Positions 1 through 11,005 of a stretch of 64,000 bases of DNA are shown here, piece by piece. The notes under the pieces are model-generated. The model made no database searches. It was not told the origin of the DNA and saw only the letters and a list, made by a program, of their open reading frames with translations. This DNA comes from Hysterangium stoloniferum (taxonomy: Eukaryota; Basidiomycota; Agaricomycetes; Hysterangiales; Hysterangiaceae): contig WHVD01000075.1 in the NCBI GenBank assembly GCA_015178975.1, forward strand, positions 124,001 to 188,000, given 5' to 3'. The position numbers were made by a program, and so were the translations under genes. The first letter of the stretch is position 1. Each line of letters opens with the position of its first letter.

Positions 1-890
1 GTTTTTCAGAGTGATGTGAGCACCTCGTCTGATTCGTATTTTGATGTCTCCAACACCTATGGCCAAAATGGAAGAACCTCCTAATCCTGTTACAGGGCAG
101 GGTGTGATGGCATTCAAGGTAAGGAAGTCAGTTTGTTCTGGTGATATATGAACGGTTGCGCCACTGTCTAGCCAAAAGGGGTGTGTATCAGTGGATAGGG
201 TAGTTCGCTTCATTTGCGATAGTGGTTGAATGTTGGTTGCACTTAGGGCTGTAGGGTGTGATTGGGTATGTGTATTCCAGTCAACATTCGTGGTCAACTC
301 CTCCTCAAGCACAACCCAGCCATTGTACTCCAGGCTGTCAAGTTCCATGAGAGAAGAACCGGGATTATGTGGTGGGGGGATGATACCCGTGAAATCAGGG
401 GGAGCAGGGGTAGTGATGGACAAGTCAGAGGGGTCCATCTGTGCAAAGTACATCTGGCCATCAGATCCCTGCATCTGGACAGAGATTTTTGGCTTAGGGC
501 CAGGACTGGAGAAGTTGGAAGGGGAGGCAGATGGTTTGGGGTGCTTAATGTCGTGGTCAGGCTGACGAGCCAGTTTGGATTCCTCAATGCTCTTCCCAGC
601 CATGCCACCACCAGTGGAAACACAATATTCCACAGTATGGCGACGCCACTTGCAGTTGGAACAGATCAGAGAGTTGTCAGGTTTAGGGAGGGTGGCAAGG
701 GCAATGGAGGTAGTACTGGTGGTGCATTTGGTATTGTCAGAGGTCATCAGAGCCTGCTCACTATCCAGGTAAGAACGTAGCTGGGTAGAAGTAAAAGGTT
801 GAGATGTCGTGAATTGAGAGATGTCCCGGGTGACTAGGGAGTGCAAGTGTAGGAAGTTGGTGCTGAAGGCATTAAGGAGAGCAATACACT
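1..890 (-). pseudogene. Copia gag-protease fragment (runs off window)
   Basis: Reading the minus strand from about 888 down to 1 gives one uninterrupted frame that leaves the window, so it has no stop here. It shows the C-terminal half of a Copia gag, then a CCHC zinc knuckle (C-x2-C-x4-H-x4-C, near 620-662), a Pro/Ser-rich linker, and the start of an aspartic protease with Asp-Ser-Gly-Ala at about 157-168. In Copia elements gag packages the RNA and the protease processes the polyprotein. The gag start is missing because the frame is cut near 890, where an inverted copy of F-box flanking DNA begins. The knuckle and protease motifs make the call firm. Whether the off-window part is intact is unknown. 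Confidence 0.85.
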
Positions 891-1215
891 TGAAAGTATG
901 CAAACAAATTTGTCGAGAAAATAAATTGATTTTTACCTTAATGCTTGATTCTTGAGCAGTGCAAGTGCGTGTTCCTTCTTGGTTCCCATTACAATTAAAA
1001 TTGGGCCATCCCTCTTGAGATAAATTATAATATACAATCTACTTATTTAGTAAAGTTGCATTCCACCGTCTGTGAATACTTAAATCTGAGACCTAAGCTT
1101 TCAAACTCTTTTTGCTGGCACAACACTAGGTCAGTCGTGCGCATGAGTCGTGACCAAGTCAGATTCGCAGGACCACGGGGGTTGGAGTATACAGGTTAAC
1201 TGCCAAACCTTGATG
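890..1215 (-). repeat. Inverted, CpG-poor copy of F-box 3' flank
   Basis: This stretch is the reverse complement of about 7300-7620 (and 45660-46000), the DNA just downstream of the two intact F-box genes. Many CpG sites of the intact copies are TpG or CpA here. No coding sequence is seen. It abuts the truncated Copia gag on its left. Confidence 0.75.
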
Positions 1216-1289
1216 ACGATGATCACAACTCTAGATGTGGCACCCCGGTCATCTGAGTACATGTCTTTATAAACATAATTTCTATTTAT

Positions 1290-1960
1290 TGTCCGCATGT
1301 CCCCATCTTACCTCACCTCGAGTCATTATCGTTCGAGCTAGTCTCATTTAGCCTTGTATACAGTGTCGGACAAAGTGTAGCATTCGAAACCACGGTTACC
1401 CCTACCTAGATTTAGAGAGTTGATGTCAAGATTGGTACCGATAGTCCCTGCTTACTCACTGGTCTACGAATACTTAGTGTAATTGTGTGTATAGAGACAT
1501 GTTCTCAGAGTGCTGGGGTGCTACATGCAGAGTTATCATCATCATTATCAAGGTGTGGCAGTTAACCTGTATACCCTAACCCCTGTAATCCTGCTATACC
1601 AGCGAAACAAATTCAAAGGCTGAGGTCTCAGATATAAGTATTCACAGATAGTGGATTGCGACGACCTTAGTAAAATACGTGGATCAGACATCTTAATTCA
1701 CCTCACAAGGGGCAACCTGTTTTCACTGCAGTGGGAATGAACCATCAGCATGCGCATGCCACTGAAACTACTCAAGAGTTCGAAAATTGCATCAAAATCT
1801 TGTTTATTGCATTCAATGGTAAAAGTCGCATAACGTAGAAACCTATACTCAAGAATTCAAAAATTGCATCAAAATCTCATTTATTGCATGCGAACAAACA
1901 CGCTTGTACACTTTCAAGTCAGTATAGACACGGATAAACGACAAAGTTTAGGACAGCATC
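1290..1960. repeat. CpG-poor copy of the spacer at 11,020-11,720
   Basis: Collinear with the spacer downstream of the F-box pseudogene at 11.0-11.7 kb. The same landmarks appear in the same order, such as the Leu/Val-frame-free block around 1340-1500 and the TTATCATCATCATTATCAAG block. The copy differs mainly by CpG to TpG/CpA changes. No gene is visible in it. Confidence 0.75.
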
Positions 1961-2203
1961 ACAAGGTGTGATCGTAGAAACCTGCAGAGTTCATTATGCT
2001 CGGGTCAGCAACATAGGGCAGCCGAACCTCGGCACTCTCTGGAAGGGCCTCCCTCAGCACCACGTCCCATTGTGCCTGGGTCAACGAGTCAACGTACATG
2101 AGGGACTTGTATGCCGTCAGTCTCATCATAAGGTACTGGGTCTTGTATAGCTCGCCTCCACTGACGACGAACCCCCCCTCCAGCTTACCGAGATGTGTCA
2201 GCT
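1960..2203 (-). pseudogene. F-box gene C-terminal fragment
   Basis: The minus strand matches the last exon of the F-box family, best the copy at 11,755-11,997, with homology to the segment that reads LEGGFVV...YVDSLTRAQW in that copy. It stops abruptly at about 2203, where Gypsy gag sequence begins. The frame is damaged and CpG sites have become TpG/CpA. It is a decayed tail with no F-box domain and no expected function. Confidence 0.75.
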
Positions 2204-2718
2204 GGTTCCAGAATGCCTGACAGCAAAAGCTAACTCTGCCAAGGGTTGTGCAGCCAATACTTCCAAGGAGACCCTGTCAAAGGAGAAACCAGCTCCCAAT
2301 GCAAAAAAGAGTAAGCAACCCTCTGGCTCTGTGTGGGTTGAGGGTTGCATTAACTCTCCACACATTCTTGAATTCACTTGAAAATATTTGTTGACAACCT
2401 ATTCGATAAACCCAGTTGGACTCCAACTTTTCGATGGTACAAGCAATTCAGTTATCACCTAAGCTTGCAACCTACCTATCAGGTTCCTGTGTGGAATATT
2501 ACAGATGCACTGGAGGCACCCCAATGTTTTTGGGGTTAAAAAACCTTCTGAAAATCCTACTATGTGGCCAAATTTTCTGAGAATTCTTTGAACTGATAAA
2601 TTTATTGAAAATTTTAAGTTTTAGTAGGATTTACCACACTGGAAAATCACATCTAAAGACTTTAAATATTTGTATTAGAAAACCTGAGGAAATATCATCA
2701 GTCAGAGTTTCTTGATAC

Positions 2719-4188
2719 TGTCACGACCATGTTGCAACCCTGTCGCAAACTGACTGCCCCTGAGGATACAATGTTTCTAGTTATTAATCAAGTCTTCATA
2801 TCAGAAACCATTGGTCACCCAACACTGACATATACCTTCATGGTGATCAAACCCCATTTATGCCCCTGTCAAATTGTACTTGTACCATCTGGTTATACTT
2901 TGATACGTCCCTTTTTTACTTATGTTGGTCCACTCTACTCTATGTTTCACCTATGCCGTATATACCTGTAACCCTTGGACTATTTCCTTTCTTGTAATTC
3001 CACTCTCAGTTAATTACATCCTCCGAACTTATCGTAAACTTCCAGTTCCTAGTCAAGCTTATTTGTCAATAGTATTTTCCACTCTTCCCTTAGTTAGTAC
3101 TTTCTAGATGCCTGTTACGACCGTGTCGCAATCCTATCGGCCCCGAGGTTATCGCCACTTGTCAACGTTTCAAGTCATTCTCTTGGAAACCATCGGCCCC
3201 GAAGCTGACGAATGTTTCGCGAAGATCAAACTCCATTTACGCCCACGTCAAATAACTCGTATTGTCTGGTCAAACTTTGATACGTCCCCTTTATTATGTT
3301 GATCCGTTCAATCTTATGTTTTCGCATATGTCTATCTATATTTGTAGTCCTCGAACCATTTCCTTTTACCGTAATCCCGCTCTCGGTTATCATCGGCCTC
3401 CGAACTAATCATAAACTTCCCGTTCCTAGTCAAGCTTATTGTTAACACCGTGTTCCGCCCTTCTCCCCATTAGTATTTTCCAGACGCCTGTTACTTGTAT
3501 ATGAACCCGCTGTAATTGTAGTTACTAGGCAATCAGAATATCGACTCAGAATACCCTCATACACCTGTATCAGTCTCATAACTAAGAATCCCCCCATCCG
3601 CCTTCGCGTGCGCTCGCCCACTCCCGGCCCCGACCCCTTGGCCCGACGCTCGACTTGTCCTTCGATTCCGATCGGTATCACGCCGAAAGGTACTCACTAG
3701 GATTAGTCTTCGCCCGCCCGAAATTTAAGGACAACCTACGGATATTTGCGAGGGCGCAGCATATAAGCTGAAGCCAAGTCCTTCCGATCGGTCCCCATCG
3801 GCCACCGACATTAGTCAGTTTCCAGTTCTTAACAATGCCAATAACTCGTATATAAATCCGTTGTAGTTGTAGTTACTAGGCAATCAGAATATTGACTCAG
3901 AACACCCACATACATCTCTTATAAGCCTTACTCCAAGTATCCTGCTCCCCACCTCTGCGTGCGCTCACCCATCTTCGGTCTCTGACCCTTCAGCCCGACA
4001 CTCGACTTATCCTTTGGTTTCTGATCAGTAACTCACTGTGAGGAATTCAATAGGACTAGTCTTTGCCCACCCAAAATTTAAGGACACCTGATGGTAACTT
4101 GCAAGGGTGTAGCACATAAGCTGAAGCCAAGTCCTTCCGATCAGTCCCTGTTGGCCTACCAACATTAGTCAGTTTTCTGTTCTTAACA
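2719..4188 (+). mobile_element. Old solo LTR-B (contains a younger LTR-B)
   Basis: TG...CA ends (TGTCACGACC to TTCTTAACA) with the 5-bp duplication GATAC at 2714-2718 and 4189-4193. Without the nested copy it is about 740 bp. A TATA box is seen at 3849-3856. CpG dinucleotides are sparse, in contrast to the copy nested inside it. It has no coding capacity. Confidence 0.9.
3113..3834 (+). mobile_element. Young solo LTR-B
   Basis: 722 bp from TGTTACGACC to TTCTTAACA, flanked by ATGCC at 3108-3112 and 3835-3839. It is inserted into the older LTR-B of the same family. It is strikingly CpG-rich compared with its host LTR, so it looks recent. It is a solo LTR, left by LTR-LTR recombination. Confidence 0.92.
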
Positions 4189-5768
4189 GATACAAATTTT
4201 CAAGGTTTTCAGATATGATTTCTCACTTTGGAAAATGCTACTAAAACTTAAAATTTTTAAACAATTTATCAGTTCAAAAAATTCTTAGAAAAGTTGGCCA
4301 AATATTTGGATTTTTGGAAGGTTTTCAAACTCCCAAAACATTGGGGTGCCTCCAGTGATGGTCACTTTTGATGTGACACAGTTGGACTCGAGTTGCTTGG
4401 TCACCCTAGGACATAACTGGCTTACCTGACACAATCTGTTAATTGACTGGGTATCAGGCAGTATCACATTCCAGACACCCACAGCATCTGATATAACTGT
4501 ATCGTCCCCAGCCATTTCAGCACCTATGGCCTCTATAGCATCTTTGGCTTCACCAGAACCAATGGTAATCCCATCCATTTCCCTCATTAATGCAGCAGCT
4601 TTTATTAGGGCTACAAAGTTGGATAGATCCCAGGCATTCACAATCAATTTGAAAGTTGATGAAGCAACTGGACATTTTGCAACTCTGGATTCCAAGCATA
4701 TTGCCAACCTAGAAGGCATCCTGGAGAAATATCATGACTTTGTGGATGTTTTTAGTAAGTGAAAAGCTAACCACTTCCACCCCACAGACAGTACAACTTA
4801 AAAATTGATCTTGAAGATGGGGCCTAGCCACCCCTTGGACATATTTACCTGCTGTCCTCTACAGAACTCTGCCATATGGGATTTCCTGGATGAACACCTG
4901 TCCATAGGTTTTATCCAGCCATCAAAGTCTCCTTTTGGAGCACCTGTTCTTTTCATCAGAAAAAAGGATGGATCCCTTAGACTATGCATTGATTTCCACA
5001 GACTCAATGCTGTCACATGGAAAGATAAGTATCCACTTCCAATCATTTCCAATCTACTTGATGCTCCACAGAATGCCCAGATCTATACCAAGATAGACCT
5101 CAATATGCCTACCATGTGGTCTGGATCACCAAGGGAGCTGAGTGGAAAACCACTTTCTGGACCCATTATGGAGCTTTTGAATGGTTGGTGATGCCCTTCC
5201 AGCTAACTAATGCTCCATCTGTTTTTCAAGTTTTATTAATGATATTTTCTCTGACATGCTTGATGTATTCATCATTGTTTATTTGGATGACATTCTTATC
5301 TACTCTGAGGATCCCACAGCACATAATGAATGGATCTGTGAGGTTCTCTGGAGACTCTGGCAACATAGTCTATTTAGAAATGGATACAGACTCCATGGAA
5401 TACTTGGGTTTCATAATGGCACCTGACAGACTCCAGATGGACAAAGCCAAAGTACAAGTCATCAAAGATTGGCCAGAACCCTGACAAGTGAGAGACATCC
5501 AATCTTTCCTCAGATTTGCTAATTTTTACTGGCAGTTTATCTGCGAATATTCCAAGATCACAGTCCCCCTTACTCATCTCACTTGTAAGGATACTCCATG
5601 GAATTTCAATGATAAGTGTCATGCTGCTTTCAATCTTTTAAAATATTCTTTTTCTTCAGTTCCCATTCTTTCACACTAGGAGCTGGGCCTCCCACTCATT
5701 GTTGAAACAGATACCTCAGACTATACGTTAGGAGCCATTTTGTCTATCCAGGACACAACCACTCGTTA

Positions 5769-6771
5769 AGGGTATATCAGGGAGAAGGAAAGTGAGAGAC
5801 TAAGAAGGGCTAATCTAAGTCAATATTTGGACTAAAGAATCATAGTATACATAGAAGGATCTTTATACTACATTGAGATGGGTGATTGGAAGGTGTTGAA
5901 TAACACCATCAAAATCCACCCGGCATTAATTGACGGACCAAAGATCTAATCGTCGGACAGGGGTAACTGGTATCACCAACATACCTATATTGGTGCCTGA
6001 TGATATATGCGACAATATATATAAGCTGGAGAACAAAAGTGATATCACCTCAGTCCGTTGTATGATACACGAGACTGAGGTGAGTAAAGATCGTTATATA
6101 TTCACGCACATTGTAACTAATAATTGTTTATTAGTTATATTGTCATTAGGTACACAAAATATATTAGTCCGTTGTATGATACACGAGACTGAGTTATATT
6201 GTCATTAGGGTTACTTTTTAAACAGAAGGCTGATTGAAGAAGCAAGGTGTGGGATGGATCACAAGGAGGTGATGACAAGGTGGAGGGAGATAGAGACTAA
6301 TATATGACACTAAGAGAACAATACTAGGTGGCAAATAAAACATACATGGAGATGGAAACAGAGGAACAGTTGGAGCAGAGACGGAACAGAATGGGAGTAT
6401 ACTATAAATGAGTATCAGGGGTGCTACAAGAGGTAATGGCATGAGTGGGGGTTCTGATAATGAGATGATGAAGGTTTTCTTGTATGTAAGGAACAAGTCA
6501 CAGGGGTCCATGAACAATGGGATCCTAACAATATAGAACTAATGTATGGTACTGTACTAAGAAACAATACCAGGTGGCAAATAAGAGTATATGTGGAGAT
6601 GGAAACAGAGGGATGGGTGGAGTGGAGATGGAATGGGATGGGAATATACTATAAACAAGTATTGGGGGTGCCACAAAGGGTAATGACATGAGCGGAGGTT
6701 CTGGTAATGAGGAGACAATGGTTTTCTAGTGAGAAACAAGTCACAGAGGTCTGAAACAATGGGATCCTAAC
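5769..6771 (-). mobile_element. LTR-D remnants, two 3' ends in tandem
   Basis: Two stretches end in GGATCCTAACA, at about 6530 and 6771, and match the end of the complete LTR-D at 57,655-58,378. The left part (5775-5925) matches the LTR-D middle. Between them (about 5925-6210) lies an unmatched insert that carries a repeated hairpin. No coding sequence is supported. Confidence 0.65.
6052..6192. repeat. Duplicated hairpin motif
   Basis: A 28-31 nt motif, AGTCCGTTGTATGATACAC followed by GAGACTGAG, occurs at about 6052-6082 and again at 6165-6192. Its ends CTCAGTC and GACTGAG and its centre GTAT-G-ATAC are complementary, so each copy can fold into a stem with an internal loop (the second copy lacks the first bases). 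Its role is unknown. Confidence 0.6.
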
Positions 6772-7027
6772 AGTTCTAATATAAACTCCCTTTGTTCTCC
6801 ACATGTTGGAACAAAGGAGAGTACTCAATTGTGGACCATCTAACAGATTCTATATCATTTTGTAGTTCCATCAAATTCAGGGATGTGAATGGGATTTCAA
6901 ATGTTAAATCCTGCAACCACATCCAGGAGTTTTCTGGATTTTTAATTGGATCATCCTCTGACAAGTCACAGGAAGGATAAAGGGATACAAAATCCCACTG
7001 GGCTATACAAAATTAAAGGAGTTTATA
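6772..7027. other. Unassigned spacer
   Basis: Short frames (about 62 codons) exist on both strands over the same bases, 6776-6980. Neither matches a family I recognise. It lies between LTR-D debris and the start of the segmental duplication. Confidence 0.4.
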
Positions 7028-7086
7028 TTTAATGATATGGTCAATGCTTAAAAGATCCTATGTACACCTGATCACCCTCCACCTAC

Positions 7087-7131
7087 CTTTTGGATCCTTA
7101 ACCAATTTTAAATCTTATAAGGATCCAAAAG
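7087..7131. repeat. 14-bp perfect inverted repeat
   Basis: Arms CTTTTGGATCCTTA (7087-7100) and TAAGGATCCAAAAG (7118-7131) are separated by 17 nt. The same structure sits at about 45,461-45,504 in the duplicated copy. It lies at the edge of the segmental duplication. Confidence 0.7.
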
Positions 7132-7656
7132 AGATTATTGGAGTTTATATAAGATAAGGGTCTACTACAGATCCTAAAATCTTCTGGAGAGAGGGGTTTT
7201 CCCGGTGTAACACTCACACCGAGTTTTTGCTGTAATTTTTACATTCCACCATCTATAACAAAGATAATCTTGTCCTGTCTGTTACTGACCGAGTGAACAA
7301 CAATCTTACAGTTTGGCAATTAACCTGTATATACAACCCCCGTGATCCTGCTAATCCGACTTGGTCACGACTCACGCGCGCGACTGACGTAGAGTGGCGT
7401 GCTAGCGAAGAGTTCTAAGGCTTAAATCTCAGATATAAGTATTCACAGACGGCGAAGTGCGACTTTGCTAAATAAGTAGATTGTAAATTATAATTTATCT
7501 CACGAGGGACGGCCCAATTTTAATTGTAATGGGAACCAAGAAGGAACGCGCACTTGCGCTGCTCAAGAATCAAGCATTGAGGTAAAAATCAATTTATTTT
7601 CTCGACAAATTTGTTTGCATATTTCAGGGCGGTACAGATATGGATGACGGTAAAAT

Positions 7657-9395
7657 TTAGCATATAGGCACAGTGTTCTGAATGTAGAAACCTGCAGATT
7701 CCCGTATGTCCGGGACAGTGACACGGGGTAATTGAATCTCGAAGCTCTCTCTGAGGGCGGCCTCCTTGAGCGCCAACTTCCACTGCTCCCGGGTCAAATA
7801 GTCAATATAAACAAGGCGTTTGTGTCCCATTAGTTTATTGATGAGGTATTCCGTTTGGAAAAGATCACTTCCACGGACGACGAACCCCCCCTCCAACTGA
7901 ACAAGTTGCTCCAGCTTGAGGAGACAGCTGACTGTGATGTCTGCCAAGAGACACTATAACAACGACGTTAATATTATATGTGAGCTCTATGTCTTGAAGT
8001 TGACGTACTGCTTCAACACGGGTAGGGTTGTACCACGACCCGTAAGGAATACAAAGCTGTTGGATGTGTGGGGCGGCCTCAACCAAGCGTTCAAATACCG
8101 AAAATTTTATAGAAAGCACATTCAAGACACGCAGTGAAGTCATCGTTTGGATGGTGGGCAGGCATTTCGCTGCGATCGCGCATTCCAAGTAGTCCATTTG
8201 CTGAGCGTCATCCAAAGGGAACCAGTCGCCTAGAGGCCCGACATTGAACGGGGACCCAAGCACGAGGGAACGAAGTCCAGGCACGCTCTGTGGCTGGATA
8301 AAACCTGGGTGATTGCGGTCAGTGCAAACTCGCAAGCGTTGGATATTTTGATGGTTGTGGAGAAAAGTCGCGAAGGGGCTCTCTTCGCTTGCATCGTAGT
8401 AATAGTCGCTCTCGGCGGATAGAGATATATCATCTGGAAATTCCGGGACTAGGTTGATACTTGCTTCGAGCGTTAATTCGACCAGGAAAGGCCAATGTGC
8501 ACGCTCCCAGATAACTACAAAATCACAGTCGTCCGGTCGTATCATAAAATATACCTGTAGATGCTTCAATGCTGTGAGTTGCATCATCCAATCAACGAGA
8601 TTATCAGATTCATGGTGCCAAAGGACATCATGGATGGTGAGGCAAAACGTCGTAATATTGGGAAAATTTCCTAACTGAAAATGTGAAAGGATTGACGACA
8701 AGTTGAACGAATTACGTGAAGCTTACTGTGGAAATAGGGTTGATTCTCACAGGCAACCCTATATTGTACTTATTGGGTAGAATGGTGTCCCAGTCGTCCA
8801 TAAAGTCAAAATAAAATTCATCCAGATCGTTTCCTAGCCCAAGGATCTTGAACAGGACTTGGAAGGCAGGTGTCATGGGTAGCTGGCAACTCCATCGAAA
8901 ACGGCGCAGACATGTCATAAGCTTTATGGCTCGAGCGAGCGCCACCACACTCTTCTCGTAGGCCTCTCGTTTACGGGGTGGATCGAAATCTCGTGGCGAG
9001 GAAGAGGGTATAATAGATTCAACGGGTGTGATAGGTTTACAGCGCACAACATCATTACAGTATGGAATACCTCCACGGTTGGCCCAGTAGTACGGCTTAG
9101 ACCCACCCAACTCGTTGATTAGTTCGAGTGTTCGCGTTCGCGCAGCGTAATGGGGTCTTGAAGCAAGCAATTGCCATACGTCGATTCGGCGAGGGTCGCA
9201 TCGAATATAATTATAGTCCAGAATGGACGGAATAATAATGCGGCGGAAAAGCTTCGATGTTAGCGCCAAACTCAGGAGATCCCGACGGTCCTCGACGTGA
9301 CAGAGGATTATCTCGACGAGTTCCTCAGGACGAGGGAAAAGCGGTGGGCTGAGCGCGGGAACTGCTGGTTCTGTGGATGGAGATTCTGCAGACAT
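7657..9395 (-). CDS. F-box protein, copy 1 (three exons)
   Basis: The inferred protein is about 535 aa. Exon 1 is 9395-8727, intron 1 is 8726-8675 (52 nt, GTAAGC...TTTCAG), exon 2 is 8674-8020, intron 2 is about 8019-7941 (donor less certain, with a TATTAAC branch-like site), and exon 3 is 7940-7657. The total is divisible by three. Residues about 20-60 form an F-box (LFPRPEELVEIILCHVEDRR followed by LALTSKLFRR). The rest has irregular leucine-rich strands (LKHLQVY, LRSLVLG, LRVLNVL). F-box proteins recruit targets to SCF ubiquitin ligases; the substrate here is unknown. The start MSAESP is shared with copy 2, whereas the longer copy-2 start is broken here by one extra G. CpG-rich, unlike the surrounding transposons. 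Confidence 0.85.
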
Positions 9396-11005
9396 TGGGG
9401 GAAAAACGACGTGCTAGCAAGTGTCCCTGCGGACGGCAAGCGCCTACACACCCAATATATATGCCCTCCGAGATCCCGTGTTATACCATGATTATTATGT
9501 AAAGGCTTCCATCATGAAGCAAAAGGCGTCCTCATTCAATTAAAAGGAGCGCACGGGAACTCCAAAAGCTTGCCGAGAGGAAGCAAGATCTCCATCTTCA
9601 AATGACGATTTTTGGATTCTCTCAGGCTTATTATGAGCCAGGAAATACTGAAAGCCATGCGCTGTAAGCATGCTAGCAGATATATGCTGTGGTAAAGTCT
9701 TTTGGCGAGCCGAGGCAAGTACTCAAAACATAGTTAGGTTATGGGTGACATAAAAATAGATTTCGGAATGTTCAGGGCGTCCCATTGATGACACAGCCTA
9801 CCATGTGTCTCCGCTAAACTATGAAATTGGCCTTAGGTTGCGACATCAGGGGGTAAAGTATGTCTGGTATGTAGCATGCAATAGCAAGGTGACCATGACA
9901 ACGCAAGGTCACCAGACCACCACCTTATCACTCGCCGCAATCAGTTGTCTCCGAAGATTGAACTTTGTTAGCTAAGGTAGAGGTGGCTAGTAACGGTTTT
10001 GAGCCGACGAAAGCTCTCATCAGGGGGATACCCCTACCCCTACCGTTTCGCCCTTCCAGAGTTACTGTTTAAGAGTCTACTACCGAGCCTGAGAGCCAAA
10101 GGTGATAAGATAATGAAATTCATGCCGTTGTATGCGTGCATCGAAATTCCGAGAATCTTGGGACTCAATGGTGGGTAGTAACGGTTGGGCGGTTACACCT
10201 GTCAGGAGAGGAAGGCTTCAACCCGTGATCAGCGATCACCAAAGCTGACAGGTCGTGTTCGGAGGGCCAGCAGGTTTCCCTGCCGGATCGGATTTTGTCG
10301 ATGTCCATGCAGCAAGACGATGTGGACACTCCTCGGTGGTTGCAGACACTACACATCTGAATCTCGCCGATCTACTCATGTTCCCATTTTCCCTGGAGGA
10401 TACTCGAATGAATAGTGACGAGTGCCGCACGATCCCTAGCTTTCCGGGAGTAGTTCGGCACTCAACGTACAGCTGAGCGTAAGGAGTCGTCTCACGCCTT
10501 TGTTTCCCAGTCTTTTCAAAAAAAAAAAATCGTTCACTGACAACTTCACATTCTCATAAAGTTTAGCTAATTGGTTTACCCACCCCCGCAGTAGTAGTAA
10601 AGCAAGCATCATTCTTAGAATTAATTAGCGGAATAGCAGAGTGAGAGTTGTGATATGCACAAGGAAACCCGCCCTCCGAGCGGCGGGTCTTCCCACGCAT
10701 ACGCGGAGAGCTGATGCTCTCCCCCTACCCAACCATACAGCTCTTCGCACAGAGATATTCCAGGTGTAGTGTCTACAATGGCCAGTAGTGTCTGGATGAA
10801 TTCGGAAATGCATCTCAGGCCCGCAGTATTGCCTCCACAAAACCGTAGATCAGTGGCGGCGAATGTCCATCAGCACTCCTGGCTCGTATTGATTCTCGAA
10901 ACACGTACTTGCCGACGTCAGAACGGGCCATAGAAATGGATGCTGCGGCCGCGCGGTTTTGCATTCTTCTGTGCGGTGTGATGTGTGGTTGGTGTTCTTT
11001 CCGTG
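9396..11005. other. F-box upstream spacer, no gene seen
   Basis: Part of the segmental duplication. Short frames here are not conserved in length in copy 2. Landmarks are an A-rich tract at about 10,519-10,529 and a GC-rich hairpin CCCGCC...GGCGGG at about 10,668-10,687. The block near 10,870-10,925 is related to the tandem units at 24.4-25.1 kb. I see no supported gene. Confidence 0.5.

Larger units (their letters stand above)
2508..4357. mobile_element. CACTA-like non-autonomous element in Gypsy-1
   Basis: Ends are CACTGGAGGCACCCCAA and its reverse complement, flanked by a 3-bp duplication ATG (2505-2507 and 4358-4360). Gypsy-2 at about 39,590 shows the same Gypsy sequence without the insertion and with a single ATG. 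Terminal inverted repeats run about 2508-2713 and 4194-4357. No transposase is present. CACT termini with 3-bp target duplications are typical of CACTA/EnSpm, although PIF/Harbinger also makes 3-bp duplications. The element is mostly filled by a solo LTR (2719-4188). Confidence 0.75.
2204..5768 (+). pseudogene. Gypsy-1 gag-pol remnant (interrupted)
   Basis: A Ty3/Gypsy polyprotein remnant in two parts, 2204-2507 and 4358-5768, split by a CACTA-like insertion. The first part is the gag end after the zinc knuckle. The second holds the protease/RT linker (4526-4762), RT motifs ([12 protein letters not shown] near 4965), the catalytic box Y-L-D-D at 5280-5291, the RT connection region (5395-5480) and the RNase H start (ETDTSDYTLGAIL near 5700). 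Stops and frameshifts occur throughout, for example the RT core is spread over three frames. Gypsy-2 (39017-41218) is a close relative and gives the uninterrupted target site. The right end is lost at 5768 into LTR-D debris. Confidence 0.85.
7028..11005. repeat. Segmental duplication, copy 1
   Basis: Collinear with 45,397-49,568 from the AATGATATGGTCAATGC block to the GGTGTTCTTTCCGTGA block, at high identity (estimated by eye at about 96-98 percent). The unit contains one F-box gene with both flanks. Copy 2 has extra bases at about 48,281-48,305, a longer A-rich tract at 48,918-48,953 and about 150 bp more at 49,170-49,320. Left breakpoints differ in context: unassigned DNA here, chromovirus pol in copy 2. 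Confidence 0.88.

Noticed and set aside
294-623. 109-codon minus-strand frame and two plus-strand frames near 230-780
   Set aside because: All are shadows of the Copia gag-protease frame, which is open through the window edge and carries the zinc knuckle and protease motif.
10236-10476. Four overlapping 63-76 codon frames upstream of F-box copy 1
   Set aside because: Mutually overlapping on both strands and only passively kept in the recent duplicate. No domain or splice support.
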